Positions 6,913 through 14,463 of a stretch of 15,397 bases of DNA are shown piece by piece. The stretch lies in the NCBI GenBank assembly GCA_947458415.1, contig CANGZG010000045.1, positions 1 to 15,397 on the forward strand. Reading direction: 5' to 3'. The notes beneath the pieces are model-generated. The model searched no databases. It was given only the letters and a program-made list of their open reading frames with translations, and was not told where the DNA came from. Both the position numbers and the translations under genes were made by a program. Position 1 is the first letter of the stretch. Each line of letters opens with the position of its first letter. Origin of the DNA: Comamonadaceae bacterium. GTDB taxonomy: Bacteria; Pseudomonadota; Gammaproteobacteria; Burkholderiales; Burkholderiaceae_C.

Positions 6913-8289
6913 ATGAACAATTCCACATCCCTGACCGCCGATGGCGCGGCGTTTGAAAAAGCCACCTACGGCAAAGTGGTTGCCAAGCTGATTCCTTTTT
7001 TGTTCATTTGCTACATCGTTGCGTTCTTAGACCGTGTCAACGTGGGCTTTGCCAAATTGCAGATGGCAGGCGACTTGAATTTCTCCGATGCCATTTACGG
7101 TTTTGGTGCAGGTATTTTCTTTATCGGGTATTTCATCTTTGAAGTTCCCAGCAACATCATTTTGGAAAAAGTCGGTGCCAGACGTTGGATAGCCCGCATC
7201 ATGATCACTTGGGGCTTGGTGTCATCGGCTTTCATGTTCACTGACGACATCTATTGGGGCTCACTGGCCACCCTGTTCAATTGCACAGACGCTGAATTCA
7301 CGTTTTATGTGTTGCGCTTTTTGCTTGGTGCTTGTGAAGCGGGCTTCTTCCCCGGCATCATTTTGTATTTGACCTACTGGTTCCCGGGGTCACGTCGCAC
7401 CAAAGTCATTGCCTTGTTCATGACCGCGATTGCCATCTCCAACGTCATCGGCGCGCCAGTGTCTGGCGCGATCATGCAGTACATGCAAGGCATTGGCGGA
7501 TTGCGTGGCTGGGAGTGGCTGTTCTTGCTGGAAGGCATTCCCTCCGTGTTGGTCGGCTTCTTGGTGTTTGTGTTTTTACCGGATGGCCCGCGCAAAGCGA
7601 ATTGGCTGGATGACCGTGAGAAAGATTTCATCGTGGCACAAGTGGCTTTGGATGACGCTGGCAAAGACGAGTTAGGCAAAGGCCACCGTTTCTCTGACGC
7701 ATTCACCGACTTCAGGGTGTGGGCACTGGCCTTGGTGTATTTCTCTGGCGTGGTGTGCTTTTATGCCATCAATTTTTGGATGCCGACCATCATTCAAGAA
7801 CTGGGCATCGACAAAAAAGATTTCTTCAAAGTGGGTTTGCTCAGCATGATTCCCTGGGGCATTTCAGCGGTGGTGATGGTGCTGTGGGGCGCGCATTCGG
7901 ACAAGACTGGTGAGCGGCGTTGGCACGTCGCAGGCTCCTTGTTGTTGACGGTGGTGGGTTTGATTGGCCTGACCTTGGTGGGTCATGCACCGATACCATC
8001 GTTGATTGCCTTGACCTTGGTGGCCTCAGGCACCTTGTCATTTGTCGCCACCTTTTGGTCTTTGCCCACAGCGTTTTTGTCGGGCACGGCGGCGGCGGCA
8101 GGCATCGCTTTCGTTAACTCGGTCGGCAATTTGGGCGGTCACTTCGGCCCGGATTTGATCGGACGCGTCAGAACCATGTCGGGTGGCGCGAACGAAGCCG
8201 CGTTTTGGGCCTTGGCCTCGGTGGCGTTGTTGGGTGCGGTGATTACCTTGGTGTTGCCCAAGACCCAGAAAAAAATCGCAACCACCTGA
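6913..8289 (+). CDS. MFS transporter, anion:cation symporter (ACS) family
   Basis: A 458-residue 12-TM carrier. ATG 6913 is chosen because AAGG at 6901-6904 sits 8 nt upstream; an in-frame GTG at 6904 overlaps that site and is unlikely. Motifs typical of the ACS family (tartrate, phthalate, glucarate and 4-hydroxyphenylacetate carriers) are FLDRVNVGFAKLQM after TM1, a PSNIILEKVGARRWIARIM loop, RFLLGACEAGFFPGIILYLT, and the central loop LPDGPRKANWLDDREK. It should import an organic anion with H+ or another cation. The 120 bp upstream (6793-6912) hold no clear promoter or terminator. The binding-fold gene follows after 24 nt, so cotranscription is likely. Confidence 0.95.
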   Translation: MNNSTSLTADGAAFEKATYGKVVAKLIPFLFICYIVAFLDRVNVGFAKLQMAGDLNFSDAIYGFGAGIFFIGYFIFEVPSNIILEKVGARRWIARIMITWGLVSSAFMFTDDIYWGSLATLFNCTDAEFTFYVLRFLLGACEAGFFPGIILYLTYWFPGSRRTKVIALFMTAIAISNVIGAPVSGAIMQYMQGIGGLRGWEWLFLLEGIPSVLVGFLVFVFLPDGPRKANWLDDREKDFIVAQVALDDAGKDELGKGHRFSDAFTDFRVWALALVYFSGVVCFYAINFWMPTIIQELGIDKKDFFKVGLLSMIPWGISAVVMVLWGAHSDKTGERRWHVAGSLLLTVVGLIGLTLVGHAPIPSLIALTLVASGTLSFVATFWSLPTAFLSGTAAAAGIAFVNSVGNLGGHFGPDLIGRVRTMSGGANEAAFWALASVALLGAVITLVLPKTQKKIATT

Positions 8290-8313
8290 GCCACCAGAGG
8301 CACCAAGAAAGCC

Positions 8314-9021
8314 ATGGCCATGAGCCAAGCCTTGTCATTGAAGGGCATCTCATCCATGGCCACCAAAGCGCTGCTGCATGCCTTGTCTCAACAGTTCTTG
8401 GCGGACACGGGGATTCAAGTCTCAATTGAATCCGTCGGTGGTGTGGATGCGGCCAAACGGGTTGAAGCTGGGGAATCGTTTGACATGGTTTTTTTGGCCG
8501 CTGACGCCATCGAGCGTTTGCAGACCAACGGCCATTTGCAAACCGGCACCCGTTGTGATTGGGTAACCTCCTCGGTGGCCGTGGCGGTGCCGGTGGATGC
8601 GCCACAGCCTCGCATTGACACCGAAGACCAACTCAAGGCCGTGGTCAATGCCGCTGGTAAATTGAGTTATTCCACTGGTCCCAGCGGCAATTATTTGGCG
8701 GCATTGTTCGAGCGCTGGGGCATGCTCGACACACTGCGGCCTCGCATTCTGGTGCCGCCACCGGGCGTGCCTGTTGCTAAACTGTTGGCTGAACACCAGG
8801 TCGATTTAGGCTTTCAGCAACGCAGTGAACTCCTGCACCAACCGGGCGTTTGTGTGCTGGGTGATTTACCACCTGAAGTTGCCTACACCACGGTGTTCAG
8901 CGCAGGTGCGGGCAGTGCTGCTTCGCACGATGCCGTGCGGCTGCAAGCGGTGTTGGATTTTTTTGAATTCATCTCAGCTGACAAACAGCGGGCGTGTAAG
9001 CAATCGTTCGGTATGTCGTGA
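8314..9021 (+). CDS. ModA-like periplasmic-binding-fold protein without signal peptide
   Basis: A 235-residue type-2 periplasmic-binding-protein fold (SBP_bac_11/ModA-like). Hallmarks are GGVDAAKRVEAGESFDMVFLA (42-62), LSYSTGPSGNYLAALFERWG (117-136), GVPVAKLLAE (151-160) and VDLGFQQRSEL (163-173), then a TVFSAGAGSAA block. The start MAMSQALSLKGISSMATKAL has no hydrophobic export segment, so the protein appears cytoplasmic, and no ABC permease or ATPase gene is near. It overlaps the following MFS gene and follows another by 24 nt. Some signal-less or stand-alone members of this fold are enzymes; from memory aconitate isomerase belongs to this superfamily. An isomerase or ligand-sensing role is an inference. 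Molybdate uptake is unlikely in this context. Confidence 0.85.
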   Translation: MAMSQALSLKGISSMATKALLHALSQQFLADTGIQVSIESVGGVDAAKRVEAGESFDMVFLAADAIERLQTNGHLQTGTRCDWVTSSVAVAVPVDAPQPRIDTEDQLKAVVNAAGKLSYSTGPSGNYLAALFERWGMLDTLRPRILVPPPGVPVAKLLAEHQVDLGFQQRSELLHQPGVCVLGDLPPEVAYTTVFSAGAGSAASHDAVRLQAVLDFFEFISADKQRACKQSFGMS

Positions 9022-10265
9022 TGCGAGCCCGCCATTGGCTGACCACCCATCCTGTGTGGCTGGCCATGGGGTTGTCATTCGGCACCATCATCGGAACCAG
9101 CTTGGTTCGTTTTTCATATGCGCTGTTTGTGCCTGCGATGCGTGCCGATTTGGGTTGGTCATATTTGGTGCTCGGCACCATGAACACCGCACATGCCGCA
9201 GGCTACCTGATCGGCGCATTGACCTTGTCCTTGGTGATCCGACGTTTTTCTTCTTGGCTGTCGTTTGTGGTGGGCGGTGTGCTCTGCAGTGTGTTCTTGG
9301 GTGTGTGTGGCTGGGTCACCGACGCATGGCTGATGGGGCTGTTGCGTTTTCTTTCAGGCTTTACCAGCGCCTCTGTGTTTGCGGGTGGCACCGTGTTGAT
9401 TGCTCAACTGGCGGCGCAGCATGTGTCGCGCTCAGGCTTGCTCTTGGGCATTTATTACGCCGGCGGTGGATTGGGCATGGTCTTGTGTGCAGGCTTGGTG
9501 CCTTGGACCATCGGATGGGGTGTTGAGTTGGCATGGCCCCATCCTTGGCAACCAGGCTGGATGGCCGTTGGTCTCATCGGTTTGGTGATGACTGCATTGA
9601 TGTGGCTGCCTGCACGCGCTGTGCCGGCCGCGCCGCCGCGCAACAGCACCGCTGACCAAACGGATTGGCGTCGCTATGTGTTCATGCTCGGTGGTTATTT
9701 TTGTTTTGGCATGGGGTACATCGGGTACATGACTTTTGTGATTTCCTTGTTGCGCGAATTGCATTGGCAAACATGGCAAACCAGCGGTTTTTATGCGGTC
9801 ATGGGGGTGTGCGGCATGTTCAGTGTGCCGGCGTGGTCAGGGGTGCTGGACAAATTCAAGGCGGGGCAGTGCTTGGCCATCGTCAACAGTTTGTTGGCAC
9901 TGGCTTGCTTGATACCTGCGCTGGTGGCCATTGGCGGCGATGCATGGCCTTGGCATGGCTGGGAGATGGCGGCCATCTTTGTCTCGGGTGCTGTGTTTGG
10001 GGGAAGTTTTGCCACGGCAGTGGCCTCCACCACCGCTTTCATCCGCCATAACTTGCCAGCCACCCAGTGGGTCACGGTGATCACGGTGTTCACCAGCGTG
10101 TTTGCCATCGGTCAGGTGTTTGGTCCCAGTGTGACGGGGTGGGTCTCAGACCACGCAGGCGGTTTGTCCGCAGGGCTGTTGTTTTCGTCGTTGACATTGG
10201 TGGCAGGGGCTTGGTTGGCGACGCGACAGCAGAGTTTGCTCGCGGGAACGTCAAGCGCTCGATGA
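9021..10265 (+). CDS. MFS transporter, YbfB/YjiJ-type
   Basis: A 414-residue membrane protein with 12 predicted helices. The first-helix motif LVRFSYALFVPAMRADLGWS followed by TMNTAHAAGYLIGAL is characteristic of the YbfB/YjiJ branch of the major facilitator superfamily. ATG 9021 overlaps the upstream TGA by one base (TGATG); an in-frame GTG at 9018 would give a 4-nt overlap, so either start implies coupled translation with the binding-fold gene. The loop between the two halves (about residues 195-214) is short and Pro/Ala-rich. Substrates of this branch are poorly known. Pairing with an ACS carrier and a binding-fold protein suggests import and export of related organic acids, which is inference. 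Confidence 0.93.
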   Translation: MRARHWLTTHPVWLAMGLSFGTIIGTSLVRFSYALFVPAMRADLGWSYLVLGTMNTAHAAGYLIGALTLSLVIRRFSSWLSFVVGGVLCSVFLGVCGWVTDAWLMGLLRFLSGFTSASVFAGGTVLIAQLAAQHVSRSGLLLGIYYAGGGLGMVLCAGLVPWTIGWGVELAWPHPWQPGWMAVGLIGLVMTALMWLPARAVPAAPPRNSTADQTDWRRYVFMLGGYFCFGMGYIGYMTFVISLLRELHWQTWQTSGFYAVMGVCGMFSVPAWSGVLDKFKAGQCLAIVNSLLALACLIPALVAIGGDAWPWHGWEMAAIFVSGAVFGGSFATAVASTTAFIRHNLPATQWVTVITVFTSVFAIGQVFGPSVTGWVSDHAGGLSAGLLFSSLTLVAGAWLATRQQSLLAGTSSAR

Positions 10266-10295
10266 CCGTCCGGGTTGACAAGGCAAAATAAGCCC

Positions 10296-11969
10296 ATGAA
10301 TTCAGAAGTGACCTCTCCCGTTTATTTGACGGCAGCGTTTTACAAATTTGTGGACTTGCCGGATTTCGCCGAGATGAAGCCGCCTTTGTTGGCTTTGTGT
10401 GAGGCCCGCCAAGTTAAAGGCATGGTGTTGTTGGCCCGAGAAGGCATCAACAGCACCATCGCCGGTGCGGCCGAGGATGTGCATGCGGTTCTGGCGTATT
10501 TGCGATCCGACCCTCGATTGGCAGACTTAGAGCACAAAGCCTCGTATGCCGACAAGCCGCCGTTTTACCGAATGAAGGTTCGGCTGAAAAAAGAAATCGT
10601 CACCATGGGCGTGCCCGGTGTCAGCCCCACCCACATGGCGGGCACCTATGTCAAACCCAAAGATTGGAATGCGTTGATTTCTTCACCCGATGTGGTGGTG
10701 ATAGACACACGCAACGATTACGAAGTGGAAATCGGCACCTTCAAAGGCGCTGTCAATCCGGACATTCAAACCTTTTCTCAATTGCCAAAATGGGTTGAGC
10801 AGGCGCGTGAATTAGAAGATCGCCATGGGCGCAAACCACGGGTGGCGATGTTTTGCACCGGCGGCATTCGCTGTGAAAAATCCACCGCTTTGTTGCGTGC
10901 CAATGGGTTTGATGACGTGTTTCATTTGCAAGGTGGCATCTTGAAATACTTGGAAGACATTCCACCCGAGGAAAGTTTGTGGCAAGGCCAGTGCTTCGTG
11001 TTTGACGAAAGGACCTCGGTGGGCCATGGATTGCTGCCCGGCAAGTTGGGCATCTGCCGCAGTTGCCGCGACCCCTTGGCTGAGGGCATGACCGATTCAC
11101 CTTTGTTTGAATTGGGCGTCAGTTGCCCGCGTTGCTTTCACACGACCAGTGATGAACACAAGCAACGTGCGCGTGAAAGACAGCGCCAATTTCAGCTGGC
11201 CAGAGCGCGCGGTCAAGTGCATTTGGGTGAACCCCAAAAACAAAAAATGATGGCGCAGTGGTTGCCAGCCGATGCGCCGGTGTTGTATTCGTTTCGCCGT
11301 TGTCCTTATGCCATGCGAGCCAGGTTGGCATTGCTGTCGGCAGGCATCCGATGTGAGTTGCGCGAAGTGGCATTGGCTCAAAAACCGCAAAGCTTGTTGG
11401 TGGCTTCCCCCAAAGGAACCGTGCCGGTGTTGGTGTTACCAAACCATGTCATCGATCAAAGCATGGACATCATGCTGTGGGCATTGCAACAGCATGACCC
11501 CCAGGCTTGGTTGCCCAAAGAACCTCAACAGTTGAGTGACACTTTTGCGTTGGTGAATGTGTTTGACGATGAATTCAAGCACCACCTTGACCGGTACAAA
11601 TACCCGACCCGTTACCAATTGACAGATGGATTGGCTCACCGCGATGCGGGTGAACAGTTGCTAAGGCCACTCGATGACAAACTGCAAACCCAACCGTATT
11701 TGAATGGACAGCATTGGGGCTTGGCAGATGCGGCGACAGCGCCTTTTGTCAGGCAGTTTGCGCAGGTTGACAGGGTTTGGTTCAATGCCCAAACATGGAC
11801 AGCATTGAGTACATGGCTGAGGGCGTTTGAGGATTCACCGGCTTACCAACTGTGCATGCACAAATACAAAGTTTGGCATGCCGATCACAAACCTGTGGCT
11901 TACCCCAGTTTTGAGACAAGTACATCGGTTGGTGAAGCCAACACGTCAAGTCAAGTGTTGGTTCGGTGA
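10296..11969 (+). CDS. trhO: TrhO tRNA uridine-5-hydroxylase (rhodanese) fused to a GST
   Basis: A 557-residue two-part protein. Residues 1-316 are a full TrhO (YceA): N-terminal YxxF/REGIN domain (FYKFVDLPDF, LLAREGINSTIAG), a rhodanese domain with FCTGGIRCEKS (active Cys187, C193), and a four-Cys C-terminal module (C254/C257, C277/C280). TrhO makes 5-hydroxyuridine at tRNA position 34, prephenate-independently. After a short linker, residues 318-530 form a GST with RRCPYAMRARLAL (C336), cis-Pro P377 in KGTVPVLVL, QS (388-389) and an alpha-helical domain including HWGLADAATAPFVRQF. The reading frame is unbroken and the linker is only about 8 residues. ATG 10296 was chosen over an upstream TTG (10275); AAGG lies 13 nt before it, poorly spaced. 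Confidence 0.93.
   Translation: MNSEVTSPVYLTAAFYKFVDLPDFAEMKPPLLALCEARQVKGMVLLAREGINSTIAGAAEDVHAVLAYLRSDPRLADLEHKASYADKPPFYRMKVRLKKEIVTMGVPGVSPTHMAGTYVKPKDWNALISSPDVVVIDTRNDYEVEIGTFKGAVNPDIQTFSQLPKWVEQARELEDRHGRKPRVAMFCTGGIRCEKSTALLRANGFDDVFHLQGGILKYLEDIPPEESLWQGQCFVFDERTSVGHGLLPGKLGICRSCRDPLAEGMTDSPLFELGVSCPRCFHTTSDEHKQRARERQRQFQLARARGQVHLGEPQKQKMMAQWLPADAPVLYSFRRCPYAMRARLALLSAGIRCELREVALAQKPQSLLVASPKGTVPVLVLPNHVIDQSMDIMLWALQQHDPQAWLPKEPQQLSDTFALVNVFDDEFKHHLDRYKYPTRYQLTDGLAHRDAGEQLLRPLDDKLQTQPYLNGQHWGLADAATAPFVRQFAQVDRVWFNAQTWTALSTWLRAFEDSPAYQLCMHKYKVWHADHKPVAYPSFETSTSVGEANTSSQVLVR
11938..11961. terminator. inverted repeat between convergent genes, possible bidirectional terminator
   Basis: CCAACAC, 10 nt, GTGTTGG: a perfect 7-bp stem that overlaps the last codons of the TrhO-GST gene and lies about 30 nt past the stop of the convergent adhesin-like gene. 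Neither side has a T-run, so it would be a weak or factor-dependent terminator. Confidence 0.3.
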
Positions 11970-11989
11970 TTCAGGCACGGCTGTGTCGA

Positions 11990-12361
11990 TCAGAGTGAAC
12001 AAACATAAGTGAGCATGGCTTGACTGCTGGTGTCTTTGCCAATCATGACCCAGTCCGAAGGTTGGTAGGCCTCTTCTGATTTTTGACCGCTGGCCATGGG
12101 TTGTTTGAACGCGGCCACTTGCATGTTGCGTTGCAATTTTTCATTGCAGTCGTATTGCCAGATGCCACGGTAGGACAAATCGCCTTGCGAGTCAGCATTG
12201 GACAAATCTTGAATATGCCAAAACATTCTGACGTTGCCTTTGATTTTGATGTTGGGGTCAACATACAAAGACGTGCCGAATTCATTTTTGGTGACAAACA
12301 CCCAGTCGGCAGACGCGGCACAACTGGCCACGGCACACAAAGCGATCAGAAGTTTTTTCAC
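11990..12361 (-). CDS. small exported protein, surface-adhesin E-like
   Basis: A 123-residue protein read from GTG 12361. This start is favoured by GGAGA at 12369-12373 (7-nt spacing) and by a TATAAT box at 12387-12392 that overlaps the only upstream ATG (12388). The N-terminus MKKLLIALCAVASC-AASA is an export signal: either signal peptidase I cuts after ASA, or VASC (11-14) acts as a lipobox with C14 lipidated. The mature part, ADWVFVTKNEFGTSLYVDP then IKGNVRMFWHIQDL and a late YVCSL, matches the small surface-adhesin E family seen in many proteobacteria, of uncertain function. C-terminal Cys and YDCNEK Cys may pair. It stands alone with its own promoter. Confidence 0.78.
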   Translation of the reverse strand: MKKLLIALCAVASCAASADWVFVTKNEFGTSLYVDPNIKIKGNVRMFWHIQDLSNADSQGDLSYRGIWQYDCNEKLQRNMQVAAFKQPMASGQKSEEAYQPSDWVMIGKDTSSQAMLTYVCSL

Positions 12362-12368
12362 AAGCGAG

Positions 12369-12373
12369 TCTCC
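12369..12373 (-). promoter_or_regulatory. ribosome binding site that sets the GTG start of the adhesin-E-like gene
   Basis: GGAGA on the minus strand, 7 nt upstream of GTG 12361. It supports GTG as the start over the in-frame ATG at 12388, which has no ribosome site and sits within the promoter -10 box. Confidence 0.6.
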
Positions 12374-12386
12374 AAAGTTAAATTCC

Positions 12387-12415
12387 ATTATAAAAATGGA
12401 CAGACTGCTTGAGAA
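12387..12415 (-). promoter_or_regulatory. sigma70-type promoter of the adhesin-E-like gene
   Basis: On the minus strand, TTCTCA (12415-12410), a 17-nt spacer and a perfect TATAAT (12392-12387). Transcription would begin near 12380, leaving a roughly 20-nt leader with GGAGA ahead of GTG 12361. This is the clearest promoter in the window. Confidence 0.65.
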
Positions 12416-12435
12416 ACCCCCAGTTTGCAGGGGGT
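12416..12435 (-). terminator. hairpin terminator after the zinc-ribbon gene
   Basis: Read on the minus strand, ACCCCC, 8 nt, GGGGGT then TTCTC, starting 11 nt past the zinc-ribbon stop codon (12447). The stem is a GC-rich 6 bp. The T-tract is short (TTTCTC including the last stem T), so efficiency may be modest. It separates the yccA/zinc-ribbon transcript from the adhesin promoter, whose -35 box directly abuts it. Confidence 0.5.
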
Positions 12436-12446
12436 ACTGGTGTCAG

Positions 12447-12728
12447 TCAATCAAAAATATCGCTCAGCCAAGACTTCTGTCGCCGGTGGTGATAGTGGGA
12501 ATCACCGACATAAACCACTTTTTCATTGGCATGCTTTGCTTGGTGCATGGGTTGGGACGAAACGTTGACCGCATTCGTTGAGCTGGCGGCTGCTTTTTCA
12601 AGCAGTTTGTCCAGTTCACCCCGATCAAGCCAGATGCCTCTGCAATCAGGGCAGTAATCAATTTCAATGCCTTGACGTTCTGACATCACCAAGGCTGTGT
12701 GGTTGCAATGGGGACATTTCATCTTCAT
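12447..12728 (-). CDS. zf-TFIIB zinc-ribbon domain protein
   Basis: A 93-residue cytoplasmic protein with AAAAGGAA just before its ATG. The N-terminal half is a zf-TFIIB zinc ribbon: CPHC (C5, C8) and CPDC (C26, C29), followed by RGIWLDRGELDKLLEKA, the signature of the family. The second half is a polar His-rich linker (HYHHRRQ) ending in SWLSDIFD, a conserved tail in proteobacterial members. It likely binds one Zn2+; the biological role of the family is not known. It is 47 nt downstream of the Bax-inhibitor-like gene on the same strand and probably cotranscribed with it. No Shine-Dalgarno ambiguity; the second Met (residue 3) is an alternative start of little consequence. Confidence 0.87.
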   Translation of the reverse strand: MKMKCPHCNHTALVMSERQGIEIDYCPDCRGIWLDRGELDKLLEKAAASSTNAVNVSSQPMHQAKHANEKVVYVGDSHYHHRRQKSWLSDIFD

Positions 12729-12775
12729 GGTTCCTTTTCAATCATGTGGTGTGGAAACATTCAATGGCGGTTGGG

Positions 12776-13474
12776 TCATTCGTTGGCACTGCCAAAACCG
12801 AACAGGCTCAACAAGCTGGTGAACAGGTTGAAGATTGACACGTACAAACTGACCGTGGCCAACACATAGTTGTTCTCGCCGCCGTTCACGATGCGACTGG
12901 TTTCAAACAAAATCATGCCGGCAGACAACATGGCAACCATGGCAGACACGGCCAAGCTGAGCGCGGTCAATTCAAAAAACATGGCAGCCAATCCAGCCAC
13001 CAATGCGATCACCATGCCGCAGAATAAAAATCCGCCCATGAAACTGAAATCGCGCTTGGTCACCAACACATATGCTGACAGCGCCACAAAGGTCGCGCCT
13101 GTGGCGGCCAAGGCCAGCGATACCGTGTGCGCTCCACCCGGCAGGTTCAATGCATGTGTCAGCAAGGGGCCCAATGTGTAGCCCATGAATCCGGTGAGGG
13201 CAAAGACAGCACCGAGTCCCCACGCACTGTTTTGCCATTTGTAGACAGTAAACAGCAGTCCGAAGTAGCCAATCAATGTCAGGATGACGCCGGGCGCAGG
13301 CCATTGGTAACTGACCGCTGCGGTCGCCACGGCCGCGCTGAAAAGCAAGGTCATGGCCAGCAGGGCATAAGTGTTGCGCAATACCTTGTTGCCAGAGGCA
13401 GTCTGCCATGTCTCGAGACCTGAGCCTTGCACCGTGTGGGTTCTGCCTGCCAATTGTTGAGCGTTGAATCGCAT
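12776..13474 (-). CDS. yccA: Bax inhibitor-1 / YccA family membrane protein
   Basis: A 232-residue integral membrane protein with seven predicted helices, after a polar N-terminus. AAAGGGGG lies about 10 nt before the ATG. Family features are NKVLRNTYALLAMTLLFSA at the start of TM1, the FMGYTLGP block after TM3, and the conserved C-terminal region ILFETSRIVNGGENNYVLAT then SLYVSIFNLFTSLLSLFG. In E. coli YccA interacts with and modulates the FtsH membrane protease; eukaryotic and BsYetJ relatives conduct Ca2+ in a pH-dependent way. Which role applies here is unknown. It is divergent from the nhaR-type gene across a 101-bp gap and leads the small zinc-ribbon gene. Confidence 0.95.
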   Translation of the reverse strand: MRFNAQQLAGRTHTVQGSGLETWQTASGNKVLRNTYALLAMTLLFSAAVATAAVSYQWPAPGVILTLIGYFGLLFTVYKWQNSAWGLGAVFALTGFMGYTLGPLLTHALNLPGGAHTVSLALAATGATFVALSAYVLVTKRDFSFMGGFLFCGMVIALVAGLAAMFFELTALSLAVSAMVAMLSAGMILFETSRIVNGGENNYVLATVSLYVSIFNLFTSLLSLFGFGSANE

Positions 13475-13518
13475 GGTGATATTCCCCCTTTCATTGAGAA
13501 GAACCAGAAGATAGGGGT

Positions 13519-13547
13519 TTGCTTGTTACTAAAAAAGCAGATAATTT
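13519..13547 (+). promoter_or_regulatory. candidate promoter of the NhaR-type regulator gene
   Basis: TTGCTT (13519-13524) with TAATTT 17 nt on (13542-13547), or GATAAT (13540-13545, five of six consensus bases) with a 15-nt spacer. Transcription would start about 20-25 nt before ATG 13576. The boxes overlap the inverted repeat at 13540-13553. Confidence 0.45.
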
Positions 13548-13553
13548 CTTATC
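13540..13553. promoter_or_regulatory. inverted repeat, candidate LysR-type autoregulatory site
   Basis: GATAA-TTTC-TTATC, a perfect 5-bp dyad, overlaps the -10 box of the regulator in the region divergent from yccA. LysR-type regulators commonly bind AT-rich dyads in such positions and repress their own gene. Binding is inference. Confidence 0.3.
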
Positions 13554-13575
13554 ATCATTCCTGTTAAAACTGACC

Positions 13576-14457
13576 ATGAGCGCATTTAATTACAAACACC
13601 TCTATTACTTTTGGGTGGTTGCCAAGGAGGGCGGCATCTCTCGTGCGGCCGACAAGCTAGACATGGCGGTGCAAACCGTGAGCGCGCAAGTGCGTGAACT
13701 CGAGCGCTCGCTGGGCTGCGAATTGCTCAAACCCGCCGGAAGAGGGCTGGCACTGACAGATGCGGGCATCGCCGCGATGCAACAAGCCGATGCCATTTTC
13801 CAGTTGGGAGAAGAGCTGCCGAGCCGGGTCAGGGATGCTGTCAGTACGCCTGTGGTCAGGTTGCGTTTGGGTATCAGCGACGGTTTGCCCAAGCTGGTGG
13901 TTCACCGTTTGCTGCTGCCTGTTGCGACTGAACCGCAACTGCGATTGCTGTGTCACGAGCGCAGTTTCTTTGACCTGCTTGGTGACTTGGCACTGCACAA
14001 ATTGGATTTGGTCATCTCCGACAGGCCTGCGCCAGCCAACCCGAACATCAAGCTCTACAGCCACTCACTGGGGTCTTCGAGCATGGCTTGGTATGGCACG
14101 GCGGCGTTGATGAAAACCACCAAGCGCCGTTTCCCCGATTGCCTGAACGAATTACCCATGCTGTTGCCCACCTCACACACGGCAAGCCGAGATCGCTTAG
14201 ACCTGTGGTTTGAGCAACAAGGCATTCGGCCCATGATTGTGGGTGAGTTTGAAGACAGCGCGTTGCTCAAAACCTTTGGCGCAAGTGGCATGGGGGTTTT
14301 TCCGGTTGCAGAATGGGTGCACGATGAATTGCTGGCCCATTACGCGGTCAAACGCATCGGTCCATGCGAAGGTGTGACAGAGCATTTTTACGCAGTGGGC
14401 ACTGAAAAGAAAGTTCAGCACCCACTGGTTCAGCGATTACTCAAACCAACGGCATGA
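13576..14457 (+). CDS. nhaR: LysR-family transcriptional regulator, NhaR type
   Basis: A 293-residue protein from ATG 13576. This start gives MSAFNYKHLYYFWVVAKEGG, aligning with the start of E. coli NhaR (NYNHLYYFW, from memory); an in-frame upstream TTG-type start at 13519 would lie in the promoter. The winged helix-turn-helix covers residues 5-62 (GGISRAADKLDMAVQTVSAQ as the helix-turn-helix). The effector domain has NhaR-like blocks: HKLDLVISDRPAP, FPDCLNELPMLLP, GEFEDSALLKTFGASGMGVF and QHPLVQRLL. NhaR in enterobacteria responds to Na+ and activates the Na+/H+ antiporter gene nhaA. No nhaA is in the window; the neighbours are a divergent BI-1 protein and a convergent TerC, 6 bp from its stop. 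Confidence 0.93.
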   Translation: MSAFNYKHLYYFWVVAKEGGISRAADKLDMAVQTVSAQVRELERSLGCELLKPAGRGLALTDAGIAAMQQADAIFQLGEELPSRVRDAVSTPVVRLRLGISDGLPKLVVHRLLLPVATEPQLRLLCHERSFFDLLGDLALHKLDLVISDRPAPANPNIKLYSHSLGSSSMAWYGTAALMKTTKRRFPDCLNELPMLLPTSHTASRDRLDLWFEQQGIRPMIVGEFEDSALLKTFGASGMGVFPVAEWVHDELLAHYAVKRIGPCEGVTEHFYAVGTEKKVQHPLVQRLLKPTA

Positions 14458-14463
14458 GTGGGT

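Noticed and set aside
8314..9021. Molybdate uptake receptor ModA.
   Set aside because: There is no signal peptide and no modB or modC; the neighbours are MFS carriers.
10275..10295. TTG start for the TrhO-GST gene, adding seven residues.
   Set aside because: TrhO proteins normally begin close to the ATG 10296 position, and the TTG has no ribosome site.
10900..11300. Possible frameshift or assembly join creating the TrhO-GST fusion.
   Set aside because: The frame is continuous, both halves keep family motifs right up to the junction, and the GST Met codons are in frame. I cannot exclude a sequencing error by reading alone, so the check is listed with the finding.
11247..11969. Independent internal translation of the GST half from ATG 11247.
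   Set aside because: No Shine-Dalgarno precedes it; the upstream stretch is A-rich only. Kept as a minor possibility, not a feature.
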